DNA from: a virus
Length of the DNA stretch: 37,129 nt
Virus record (IMG/VR): IMGVR_UViG_3300015199_000008
Span: 1 to 37,129 of that record
Reading direction: 5' to 3' (one strand)
Position numbers and translations under genes: made by a program. The first letter of the stretch is position 1, and every line of letters starts with the position of its first letter. Below are positions 21,120 to 27,938 of the stretch, one piece after another. The notes under the pieces were generated by a model. That model saw nothing but the letters and a program-made list of their open reading frames with translations. It did not search any database and had not been told where the DNA came from.

Positions 21120-21322
21120 GTTCCCGCCGGAGCAGGCTTCGCGCACGCGCACTGAACGTCGCTCTGGTTCTCGAGGATGAAGGAGGCACCCCGTCCAGAG
21201 GCCGCACAGTGCGCGGCGCAGAGGTCGTAATTGGACGGGCGGCACTGCGTCGGCACCGGCGGCGGGGCCGTGGCGCAGCTGGCCAGCATGGCGGCGGCGA
21301 GGAGGAGGATGCGCGTGGACAT
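21116..21322 (-). CDS. Small outer-membrane lipoprotein
   Basis: 68 residues from ATG 21322. MSTRILLLAAAMLASCATAP is a clear lipoprotein signal (lipobox LASC), followed by a Pro-rich stretch (PPPVPTQ) and a Cys-rich domain (six more Cys). Pro-rich small lipoproteins in lysis cassettes are often o-spanins (Rz1-like), but no Rz partner is visible and a u-spanin candidate lies downstream. Its role is open. Confidence 0.6.
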   Translation of the reverse strand: MSTRILLLAAAMLASCATAPPPVPTQCRPSNYDLCAAHCAASGRGASFILENQSDVQCACAKPAPAGT

Positions 21323-21341
21323 AGGGCCTCGCTGGTGCGGC

Positions 21342-21370
21342 TTGACGTGCGTCCATTGTGCTGATATGCC
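21342..21370 (+). promoter_or_regulatory. Putative promoter of the RHH/lipoprotein cassette
   Basis: TTGACG (21342-21347), 17 bases, TATGCC (21365-21370). The predicted start coincides with the ATG at 21377 and no ribosome site is visible, so the transcript may be leaderless. It would let this cassette be read independently of the opposing late operon, for example in the lysogen. Confidence 0.45.
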
Positions 21371-21376
21371 TTGCAC

Positions 21377-21556
21377 ATGGGCGGACGAGTGAAGGGGAAG
21401 CGGCTTCTGGTGGTGCTCTCGGAAGAGGAGCGCGCAGAGGTAGCGAAGGCGGCCGAAGAGGATGGCCTGCCTGTCGCGACGTTCATCCGGCGAGTAGCGA
21501 TTAAGGCTGCACGGCGGATCGTCGCCGCAACGACTCAGGCAAAGGGGAAGCGATGA
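21377..21556 (+). CDS. Ribbon-helix-helix (CopG/Arc-like) regulator
   Basis: 59 residues. After MGGRVKGK the segment RLLVVLSEEERAEVAKAAEE, DGLPVATFIRRVAIKAARRI has the beta strand, helix and helix of RHH DNA-binding proteins, with 'S.ee.a.v...A...g.svatfiR' conserved. Such proteins regulate their own short operons and often act as antitoxins. Here the coupled downstream gene (ATGA) is a lipoprotein, not a recognisable toxin. Rightward, against the late genes. Confidence 0.75.
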   Translation: MGGRVKGKRLLVVLSEEERAEVAKAAEEDGLPVATFIRRVAIKAARRIVAATTQAKGKR

Positions 21557-21936
21557 AACTAATCGGGCTGGCGCTGGTGATGTTCGCGGTGGCGTGCGGT
21601 GGAAGCGGTTCGGTGACGGTGGAACCAGACAGCGGCGTGTCCAACGGCATCACCCGCGGCGTGCAAGGAACAGGGTCGGCGGACGCGGGCGGAGTGTGGG
21701 CGGTCGCGATGCCCTGCACTGCCGACACCGCGAAATCCTGTCCGTTCCTCGACGCCGGGTTCTGCGGAAAGGCCAGCGTGTCGCCTATCCCGTTTTGTGT
21801 CTCAAACGAACCGTGCCCGCCGGGCACAGCCTCCGGCGCCGCGGTGGATGTTGGCTCCTGCCTCAAGATCTGCGTGACGGGGGCCGACTGCGCATCGACG
21901 ACAAGCTGCTACCACGGGCTCTGCGTTCCGTATTAA
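21553..21936 (+). CDS. Cys-rich lipoprotein, likely lysogenic-conversion gene
   Basis: 127 residues. The signal MKLIGLALVMFAVAC (lipobox AVAC) is followed by GGSGS and a secreted domain with about ten Cys after the lipobox in paired spacing (CTADTAKSCPFLDAGFCG, CVSNEPCPPG, CLKICVTGADC, CYHGLC), so a disulfide-bonded extracellular domain is likely. The style (VEPDSGV, many Cys pairs) resembles surface lipoproteins of Myxococcota. Coupled to the RHH gene and ending against the tail-fibre gene, it looks like a moron that alters the lysogen's surface. Confidence 0.7.
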   Translation: MKLIGLALVMFAVACGGSGSVTVEPDSGVSNGITRGVQGTGSADAGGVWAVAMPCTADTAKSCPFLDAGFCGKASVSPIPFCVSNEPCPPGTASGAAVDVGSCLKICVTGADCASTTSCYHGLCVPY

Positions 21937-21943
21937 CACGCCA

Positions 21944-22510
21944 TCATCCGAGCGATAACAGAAGGCCGATGGTGCACTGGCCTGGGCCGGTCGTCACTCC
22001 GGCATTGTTGAATACCCTCACGCCGATGGACTGGCCTGCGGGCACGGCGATCGTTCCTACCGCCGTGAAGTTGGCCGGAGCAACACCCGCGGGGGCCAGG
22101 GCGATGAAGGGCCCTGCTGCCGCTCCGTTGATGAAGGCCTGGAAACTAATTGTCCCAGCATTAATGGTGGTGTTGGTAAAGGCGAGCCACATCCCCGTGA
22201 TGCGGCACGCAACCGGTAACGTGATGAGCGTCCCATTCGCGACACCGGAGGTGACAGGCATCGCGCCGTTGCCGTATCCCGCTAGCGTGGCAAAATAGCT
22301 CGCCGATGTGGCGGTTCCGGGGATGCCTCCGAACTGGAGGAGTGCCGGTCCAGATATCGTCTCCAGATACGCGATGTAATCGGTGAGCTTCTGCAGCGCC
22401 GCATTGACGCTGGCGGCCGAGAGGGGGTCCACGCCGTCGGCCGGGATCGTGGCGGTGACGGGAGTAAGCGCGCCGATGTTGCCGGGGACGCCGGTATAAA
22501 CCGTGCTCAT
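21944..22510 (-). CDS. Tail fibre / receptor-binding-type protein
   Basis: 188 residues. Residues 1-65 are a helical connector (SAASVNAALQKLTDYIAYLE) with repeated Pro/Thr. From ~80 the sequence is a beta-rich, Gly/Ala-rich domain without charged patches (GMWLAFTNTTINAGTISFQA; FTAVGTIAVPAGQSIGVRVF), the look of small jelly-roll fibre tips. It lies right after the gpI-like baseplate gene, as fibre genes do. It is short for a fibre, so other parts may be outside or it may be a tip only. Confidence 0.65.
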   Translation of the reverse strand: MSTVYTGVPGNIGALTPVTATIPADGVDPLSAASVNAALQKLTDYIAYLETISGPALLQFGGIPGTATSASYFATLAGYGNGAMPVTSGVANGTLITLPVACRITGMWLAFTNTTINAGTISFQAFINGAAAGPFIALAPAGVAPANFTAVGTIAVPAGQSIGVRVFNNAGVTTGPGQCTIGLLLSLG

Positions 22511-22511
22511 T

Positions 22512-23225
22512 TTATGGACTCCAAACGGTTGTAGTGCCGCCCCAACTACCTGTCGCCGCTCCCCAGACCTGCGTCGCCGGGTAGCCCCAGGCCTTGCCGC
22601 TGGTGATGATGACGATGCGATTGGCGGTCGCGTGCGCAGGACGCCACGCCGCGATCAGGGACCGGATAAAATTCGCCTCAGTCGAGTTCGACGCCGGCAC
22701 GCTCGCGCCTCCGCCCCAGCTCGCGATCAGCGGCGCCGGGAAGAGCACGTCGAAGCGGGACCAGAACGGATCGCCCACGTAGGTCGGCGTCCAGCTCGGC
22801 GGCGTTGCAGTCGAGGTGACGAGCACCCCGTTCACGTCGAGGCTGAAGAGCTTGCCGCCGAGTGGCTGGGCGAGGACGACGTTCGTGTACCCGGTCGCGC
22901 GGAAGGCCTGCAGCATCCCGTACGGGGTCCCTGCCCAGGGCCATGTCTGCCATGCGTTGAGGAGCCGCGCCGCGTAGGCCGCATCGGTCTCGGATCCGCC
23001 CCGCGGCATTCCCCGTTCGGCACCAATAAAGGCGAGCGCGTCGGCCGGCGCCTGGCCGGGCATTTCCGCCTTCCCGGACGCGACCTGCCGGTCGAGCATC
23101 GCGTCCTTGACTGCGCCCATGGCCGCCTCGAAGGCTGCGCCGTTCGGGCCGAGGAAGGCAGTAGGCGAAAGTTGTCGCTGATAGTCCTGGTAGACGGTGC
23201 GGCCCTGCTGGAACGGAGCGGCCAT
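22512..23225 (-). CDS. Baseplate / tail protein I-like
   Basis: 237 residues. AFIGAERGMPRGGSETDAAY, AARLLNAWQTWPWAGTPYGM, LQAFRATGYTNVVL is the conserved N-terminal plan of gpI-type wedge proteins, where the 'RG...ETD..yr.RL..A...w...GtP.gl...l...Gy' motif is typical. The C-terminal half is beta-rich with many Trp/Gly and probably binds the fibre. gpI should follow gpJ directly. Here the rightward cassette at 23339-24165 separates them. Confidence 0.75.
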   Translation of the reverse strand: MAAPFQQGRTVYQDYQRQLSPTAFLGPNGAAFEAAMGAVKDAMLDRQVASGKAEMPGQAPADALAFIGAERGMPRGGSETDAAYAARLLNAWQTWPWAGTPYGMLQAFRATGYTNVVLAQPLGGKLFSLDVNGVLVTSTATPPSWTPTYVGDPFWSRFDVLFPAPLIASWGGGASVPASNSTEANFIRSLIAAWRPAHATANRIVIITSGKAWGYPATQVWGAATGSWGGTTTVWSP

Positions 23226-23301
23226 GGATGTGAATCCTCAGCAGGGGGGCGGAAGCGGTCATCGCCCTTTCTGCGGCGGTGTTACGGGAGGGTGAGGAGC
23301 C

Positions 23302-23338
23302 TTGCCCTTATCGCGGCAAGTATGTACTGTGCATACCT
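23302..23338 (+). promoter_or_regulatory. Putative promoter and autoregulatory palindrome of the antitoxin-like operon
   Basis: TTGCCC (23302-23307), 17 bases, TACTGT (23325-23330). Over the -10 lies an inverted repeat AAGTATG-N7-CATACCT (23318-23324 and 23332-23338, six of seven pairs), directly before the ATG at 23339. Phd/YefM antitoxins bind palindromes of this kind at their own promoters. The promoter match itself is modest. Confidence 0.5.
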
Positions 23339-23500
23339 ATGCCAAAGCGTTCTAACATGACGAGCAAAGAGCTTGTGCGGAACGTCTCAGACGCCGTGAG
23401 CCGTGCCGCGTTCGGGAAAGAGACCATCACGATCACGCGGAACGGGAAGCCCCTTTGCGTGCTGATGCCTTACGAGAAACCGAAGAAAGGGAAGGAATGA
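23339..23500 (+). CDS. Phd/YefM-family antitoxin-like protein
   Basis: 53 residues from ATG 23339 (a second ATG at 23357 is possible). MTSKELVRNVSDAVSRAAFG, KETITITRNGKPLCVLMPYE is the full Phd/YefM DNA-binding domain: 'elr.n.s.v..r...ge.i.ItrnGkp.avl.p'. The toxin-binding C-terminal tail is short and basic (KPKKGKE) instead of the usual long acidic or disordered one. The downstream partner, coupled by ATGA, is a nuclease of the endonuclease VII type rather than Doc or YoeB. It reads against the baseplate operon. Confidence 0.8.
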   Translation: MPKRSNMTSKELVRNVSDAVSRAAFGKETITITRNGKPLCVLMPYEKPKKGKE

Positions 23501-24165
23501 AGGCGTGTTCGAAGTGCGGCGGAGCCCGCGAGCGCACTACCGGCGGACTGCTACTAAAGTGCCGCCAGTGTCATGCTCGTCGGGAGCGTGAGCGGAAAGC
23601 AAAGAACCCGGAGGAGGAAAAGGAGCGCCAGCGCGCGTATCGCGTCAAGAACCTCGAACGGAAGCGTGAGTGGCAGAAGGCTTACTACGCCAAGAACATT
23701 GACCGGATGCACAAGTTGAGGCGCGTGCTCCGGGCCAAGAACGCGGTCAAGATAAAGGAAGCGAACCGCGTGTGGTACGCCAAGAACAAAGCAAGGCAGA
23801 ACGAGAAGTCGCGCGCATATTACGCAAACAACGCCGAACGAATGAAGTGGCTGGTGCGGATCGACCGCTGGAAGAAACACGGGATTACTATTACATGGGA
23901 TCAGTACGAACGCATGGAGGCGATGCAGGACTTCTGCTGCGCCAATCCGGGTTGCCGAATCAACCTAGGCAAGGGCGAGCTGGTCCCAGATCACGACCAC
24001 GCATTCGGCGACGCGATCTTCGGAAACGTACGCGGCCTGCTGTGCAGCGCATGCAACACGGCCGGCGGACTCCTGCGCGACAGCCCGCTACGGATGCGCG
24101 GCCTCGCGACGTATCACGAGAAGCATCCGCCGCGATTAGGTGACCCTACACCCCGGAAAAGGTGA
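23497..24165 (+). CDS. Endonuclease VII-type HNH nuclease coupled to an antitoxin-like gene
   Basis: 222 residues. A zinc ribbon (CSKC 4-7, CRQC 22-25) starts the protein. Then three to four repeats of about 18-20 residues rich in Tyr-Ala-Lys-Asn (KAYYAKNIDRMHKL, RVWYAKNKARQNEK, RAYYANNAERMKW) form a basic helical arm. The nuclease core follows: CC...C (147-153), VPDHDHA (Asp165, His166, Asp167, His168), NVRGLLCSACNTAGGLLRD (Cys183, Cys186, Asn187). It is A/T-richer than its neighbours. The last 20 bases overlap the end of the baseplate J gene on the other strand. Confidence 0.85.
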   Translation: MKACSKCGGARERTTGGLLLKCRQCHARRERERKAKNPEEEKERQRAYRVKNLERKREWQKAYYAKNIDRMHKLRRVLRAKNAVKIKEANRVWYAKNKARQNEKSRAYYANNAERMKWLVRIDRWKKHGITITWDQYERMEAMQDFCCANPGCRINLGKGELVPDHDHAFGDAIFGNVRGLLCSACNTAGGLLRDSPLRMRGLATYHEKHPPRLGDPTPRKR

Positions 24166-25660
24166 GCGAGTTGGTCAAGGTCGCCACTCCGCCAACGGTG
24201 AGCGCGATGTCGGCGGTGCCGGCGTTGGTGGTAAGGGCCAGGACGTTGCGCACGCCAGCCGCGCCCGCGACCGCGGCTTCCACCTGGCTCCAGTAGACCT
24301 TCTGCGCCGCGGTGCCGTCGCTGATGGCGAGGGCGTTGATGTACTTCGAGAGCGCCGCCGCGACCGCCGCCTGCACCGCCGCGAGGGTCGTCTGCGCGGC
24401 GAAGTAGTTCACGGTGCCGGCGACGGTGATGGCCACGTTCGTGGCCGCCTGCACCAGCGCGCTGTTGGTGATCCCGACGCGCGCCTGGACGTACGTGTTC
24501 ACGTCGGTGACGGCCGGAGCGCCCGCCGCGCCCGCAGTGCCCGCGAGGTAGATGTCCACCTGGCCGGGCGTGACCGCGTCGGCGATGACGAGCGCGCGCG
24601 TGACCGTCGTCCCGTGGCCGGCTGCTGCTTCTGCCGACAGCGCCCAAAGCTGGTAGACGGCCGCCGGCGACGCACCCGGGCTGGAGAGCGAGGGCCAGCG
24701 GTTCTGGCAGCGGGTGGCGTAGGCGATGCTGTTCTCGGCGTCGGCGCCTTGCGTCGTCACCCAGGTGCCGCTGCCGGGGTCCGGGTTCGCGACCGTAACG
24801 CCTGCGAGCGTGCCGGCGACGATTGAGAGCGCAGATCCGGTGCCGATGTTGTAGGCCGCTCCGGGGCTCTCCGCGGCCCAGGTGAGCTGCAGCGTCCCGC
24901 CGAGGGTGAGCGTGCCGCCGTTCAGGTTCGAGTAGCGGTGACCGGCTGCGTCAGCCCACCACATCGTCCCGGCGGTGATGGTGTACGGCCCGGCGGCGGC
25001 TGCGGCGGTGAGCGTGGCGAGGCCCTGGGTGACCGCAGCGGCGTTCCGGGTGAGCCCGTAGACGTTCTGCCCCAGGAGGTCGAGCCACGCGTCTGGGGGC
25101 GCGCCAACGAGCCCCATGGAGGTCGGGTTGAGCCACGCCGCCAGGAAGCCCGAGGCGGTGACGACCGACTGCGCGGTCGAGAGGTCGGCGAGCGCCTGAG
25201 CCTCGATCTCGACGACGGTCCGGAAGGCGCCGCCCGACTGCCACGAGGTCACCGGCAGGCTGGGGACGTTCAGCGCGAAGGTGAAGGTGTCGCCGACGGC
25301 GAAGGACGTGGGGCCGCCTGCGGGTCCGGAGGCGAATGTGACGGTCACGCCGGTCGTGCTGAGCAGGTAGGTCGCGCCGCCCGGGACGGTGACGTTGCCG
25401 CTGTAGGTCACGCCGCCGTCGAGGCTGTACTGGAAGGCTGCGGTGCCCAGCTCCCCGGCGGTCACGATCTTGAGCAGCGCCTTCGGGTACGCGGCGGCCG
25501 GCGTGCCGGTGAGCGAGACGCTGCCGGTGCCGGTCTGGACGCCTCCGCCCGCGGTGCCGCCGGGGATGACGATGCCGAGGCCCTGCAAGACGCCGAGGAG
25601 GAGCGCGCGCCAGGTCGCAACCGGAACCGGCGGCATGAGCTGCGCAAACGTGAGTCCCAT
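24146..25660 (-). CDS. Baseplate J-like protein
   Basis: 504 residues. The baseplate J / gp47-type body runs from about residue 140 (FRTVVEIEAQALADLSTAQS) through the conserved block GADAENSIAYATRCQNRWPS, then ALVIADAVTPGQVDIYLAG and a C-terminal SQVEAAVAGAAGVRNVLA. An extra beta-rich module sits at about 45-132 (FQYSLDGGVTYSGNVTVPGG ... FAVGDTFTF) with two relatives in the sheath protein. J and I build the baseplate wedge of contractile tails. The gene follows the W-like gene after a four-base gap. Confidence 0.85.
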   Translation of the reverse strand: MGLTFAQLMPPVPVATWRALLLGVLQGLGIVIPGGTAGGGVQTGTGSVSLTGTPAAAYPKALLKIVTAGELGTAAFQYSLDGGVTYSGNVTVPGGATYLLSTTGVTVTFASGPAGGPTSFAVGDTFTFALNVPSLPVTSWQSGGAFRTVVEIEAQALADLSTAQSVVTASGFLAAWLNPTSMGLVGAPPDAWLDLLGQNVYGLTRNAAAVTQGLATLTAAAAAGPYTITAGTMWWADAAGHRYSNLNGGTLTLGGTLQLTWAAESPGAAYNIGTGSALSIVAGTLAGVTVANPDPGSGTWVTTQGADAENSIAYATRCQNRWPSLSSPGASPAAVYQLWALSAEAAAGHGTTVTRALVIADAVTPGQVDIYLAGTAGAAGAPAVTDVNTYVQARVGITNSALVQAATNVAITVAGTVNYFAAQTTLAAVQAAVAAALSKYINALAISDGTAAQKVYWSQVEAAVAGAAGVRNVLALTTNAGTADIALTVGGVATLTNSLTFSGV

Positions 25661-25664
25661 TTTG

Positions 25665-26054
25665 TCAGCCGACCTTGAGCAGCGAGACGGTGAGCGCGGT
25701 CACCGAGAGCGTGAGAGAGAACGGACCCGCGCCAGTGCTGAAGGCGATGGAGACGGCCAGCGTCTGCGCGGCGAGGTTGAAGGTCACATCGGCGGTGCAG
25801 CTCGATACCCGCTCGTCTTTGCGGCACTCGGATTCGACCGCGGCCTTGATGCGCGACTGCGCCTCCTGCGTCATCCCCTCGTTGAGGTAGAGGCGCAGGT
25901 CGGTGCCGTAGTTTGTGTCGTAGAAGAGGCCGCCGCGGGGAGTGGTCAGCCTGCGCGCGAGGGCCTGCGCGACTCCGGTGTTGCCGGTTACTAGGGTGCC
26001 GAGTGGCGACAGATCGGGAAAGCAGCTGATGTCTGTGCCCAGGTCGATGGCCAT
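25665..26054 (-). CDS. Baseplate W / gp25-like lysozyme-fold protein
   Basis: 129 residues, MAIDLGTDISCFPDLSPLGT onward. VAQALARRLTTPRGGLFYDT, NYGTDLRLYLNEGMTQ is the family signature (R.L.T..G.l.y....G.dl...l), followed by SRIKAAVESECRKDERVSSC and beta strands. gp25-like proteins form the wedge core next to V and J. The order V-W-J is the P2/Mu order and supports the call. The start overlaps the V-like stop. Confidence 0.85.
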   Translation of the reverse strand: MAIDLGTDISCFPDLSPLGTLVTGNTGVAQALARRLTTPRGGLFYDTNYGTDLRLYLNEGMTQEAQSRIKAAVESECRKDERVSSCTADVTFNLAAQTLAVSIAFSTGAGPFSLTLSVTALTVSLLKVG

Positions 26055-26632
26055 CAGAGCGTCTTGTTCTGCGTCGACACGTCCGACGCGAGAGAGTTAG
26101 CCGCGGAGGCCATGTTGGTTGCCGCCGTCGCCGCTGCTGACGCAGCTGCCAGAGCCGCCGCTGCATTCGGGGCAGGGAGCGCGACAATCATGTTGGCGGA
26201 CAGCGAGGTCATGGCCGTAGCGAGGGCTGTCGCCGCAGTCGCCAGTTGGCCAGCGTGCGTCGAGTAGCTGGTACCGAGCACCAGCGCTTGCGACGCGCCG
26301 CTGCCGCCGAGCTTGATGGCGGTCGCGGTGAGGGTGAGCTGCGTGACGCTCGCCGACTCCCAGACGGTGGCGATGGGATTGCGCGCGTCGCCGCCACCGA
26401 ACTCGAGCAGCACCCGCGCGCCGGAAGCGACGGTCGCCGAGACGCCGGGGACGCCGTAGCGGATCGGCACCTTCGAGTAGCTGGATAGGCGCGGGCTATC
26501 CGGCACGAGCTCCAGCGTCCCGTCGGCGTTCTGGGCCACGACGCGCGAGGGATACGCGGCGAGATAGTCGATGCGCTGGCCGAAGACCTTGCGGACCATT
26601 GCCTCGACGGCGTCGGCGATGCGGTCGCTCAA
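26054..26632 (-). CDS. Baseplate V / spike-type protein, TTG start
   Basis: 192 residues from TTG 26632, chosen because CTGGAG lies seven bases upstream and the upstream gene ends at 26637. LSDRIADAVEAMVRKVFGQR begins a V / gp45-type N-terminus. An OB-fold segment (YPSRVVAQNADGTLELVPDS; GVPGVSATVASGARVLLEFG, GGDARNPIATVWES) follows, as expected for the cell-puncturing spike. The Ala/Thr-rich C-terminal 60 residues (AAALAAASAAATAATNMASA) are a low-complexity helix that replaces the usual pointed beta-helix tip, so the tip may be another protein. Confidence 0.75.
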   Translation of the reverse strand: MSDRIADAVEAMVRKVFGQRIDYLAAYPSRVVAQNADGTLELVPDSPRLSSYSKVPIRYGVPGVSATVASGARVLLEFGGGDARNPIATVWESASVTQLTLTATAIKLGGSGASQALVLGTSYSTHAGQLATAATALATAMTSLSANMIVALPAPNAAAALAAASAAATAATNMASAANSLASDVSTQNKTL

Positions 26633-26636
26633 GGGG

Positions 26637-27296
26637 TCACTCCAGCAAAAGGACGGTCCGCAGAGCTCGCGGCGTGAGGACGTGCTGCACGAAGCCGACC
26701 TGCGCGCCGTCGTAGGTCTGTCCCGGCAGGATGGTCGGGACGAGCGAGGCCACCGTGCGCCGCCTCGATTCCGGCTCGTAGGAGATCGCGACGGCCGACA
26801 TGTTCGACGGCTTCCACGTCTCGTTCCCGACCCAGACCGTTCCGTCAGGCAGAACGCGCCAGCTCGCCGCCGGGACCGCCAAGAGCGCCGCAAGGGAGGC
26901 GCCGGCAATCCCCTGCATCCGGGACCAGGCCGGCATCTGGTAGGCGAGCACTCCGGCGTCGGACGTAGGCGAGAGCGCTTCCCCGGCGGAGGTGAGCAGG
27001 TCCACGAGCGGCAGCCGCAGGGTGGCCCCGACGTAGCTGCGCGGTGGCAGGGTCTTTCCCATGCCGGCGCCGCCGCCGATGACGCGCGCCCGAATCCTGC
27101 CGCGGCCGTCGATGCCGGTGCGGCCGAAGGTGCCGGTGAGCGTCAGCGCGGTGCCGAGCTGGAGCGTTGCCGGACCCGAGAGCTGCGTGACGCTCGGGGG
27201 CGCTGGCAGCTCGACGTCGGCCGTCCAGACGCCGATGCGCGGGAGGCCGATCGAGCCTTCCAGAACGGTCGCGCCGTTGACCGATGCGAACGCCAT
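26637..27296 (-). CDS. Baseplate hub-associated protein
   Basis: 219 residues, MAFASVNGATVLEGSIGLPR onward. The sequence is beta-rich (IGVWTADVELPAPPSVTQLS; ALTLTGTFGRTGIDGRGRIR) with a later helical region (LLTSAGEALSPTSDAGVLAY) and WRVLPDGTVWVGNETWKP, a 'DG.vwvG...W' motif. Lying between the gp-U/L-like gene and the spike, it takes the place of D/gp44 hub proteins but is shorter (they are 330-380 residues). Assignment is by position. Confidence 0.65.
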   Translation of the reverse strand: MAFASVNGATVLEGSIGLPRIGVWTADVELPAPPSVTQLSGPATLQLGTALTLTGTFGRTGIDGRGRIRARVIGGGAGMGKTLPPRSYVGATLRLPLVDLLTSAGEALSPTSDAGVLAYQMPAWSRMQGIAGASLAALLAVPAASWRVLPDGTVWVGNETWKPSNMSAVAISYEPESRRRTVASLVPTILPGQTYDGAQVGFVQHVLTPRALRTVLLLE

Positions 27297-27299
27297 GGA

Positions 27300-27938
27300 T
27301 TAGCTCGGGGGGATTGGGGCCTGGCTGGGCGGCACCACGGGAGGCGGAGCCGACTTCGCGGTCTGCGGTTCCGGGTTCTGCGCGTCCTTGGCCGTGTTGG
27401 TGATCTTCGGGTTGAACTCGTAAGTGCTGAAGACGACCTCGATCACCTGGTGGCCGATGTGCCGAGGCAGCTCCATCCCCTGGAAGAGGAGCGTGTCGCA
27501 GCCGATGAGCGCCAGCGCGGGGTGCTCGGCCTTCACGGCCCGCAAGATCGGGTTCGGGCCGACTGCGGGCAGAAGGTGCGGCAGGAGATCTTGCAGCGCC
27601 GCAAACTGAGCGGGCGTCCACAGCGTGAGCGTGAGCGTGATCGGAACCGGGTCGAAGTTGAGGAAGACCATGCTCGGCTCGAGCTGCCCGATGAGCTTTT
27701 GCAGGTCGAGCGCGACGTGTCTGCCGCCCTCGACCCGGCAGATGCCAGGAGCGCGGACGCCGTTCAGGGTGATGACGTCCCACGGCGACAGCTCGTCCGG
27801 ATAGGGGTTCCGGGGGTCCGATGGCGTCAGGGCGACGATGCCCGCCGGGCGAGCTTGGCCGTCGGTGGTCTTGCCGGTCGTGGGGTCTCGCGTGGAGACC
27901 TTCGAGATCGCCGGCTGGTCCCAGAATGGAAGCGCCAT
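27300..27938 (-). CDS. Tail protein, hub/tape-measure-proximal
   Basis: 212 residues. MALPFWDQPAISKVSTRDPT, then PYPDELSPWDVITLNGVRAP and PVPITLTLTLWTPAQFAALQ, with VIEVVFSTYEFNPKI near the end. The structure is mostly beta in the first 170 residues, then a Pro-rich tail. It follows the tape measure gene directly. In Mu-like tails the DNA-circularisation/hub proteins take this position. I do not recognise the family. Confidence 0.65.
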   Translation of the reverse strand: MALPFWDQPAISKVSTRDPTTGKTTDGQARPAGIVALTPSDPRNPYPDELSPWDVITLNGVRAPGICRVEGGRHVALDLQKLIGQLEPSMVFLNFDPVPITLTLTLWTPAQFAALQDLLPHLLPAVGPNPILRAVKAEHPALALIGCDTLLFQGMELPRHIGHQVIEVVFSTYEFNPKITNTAKDAQNPEPQTAKSAPPPVVPPSQAPIPPS

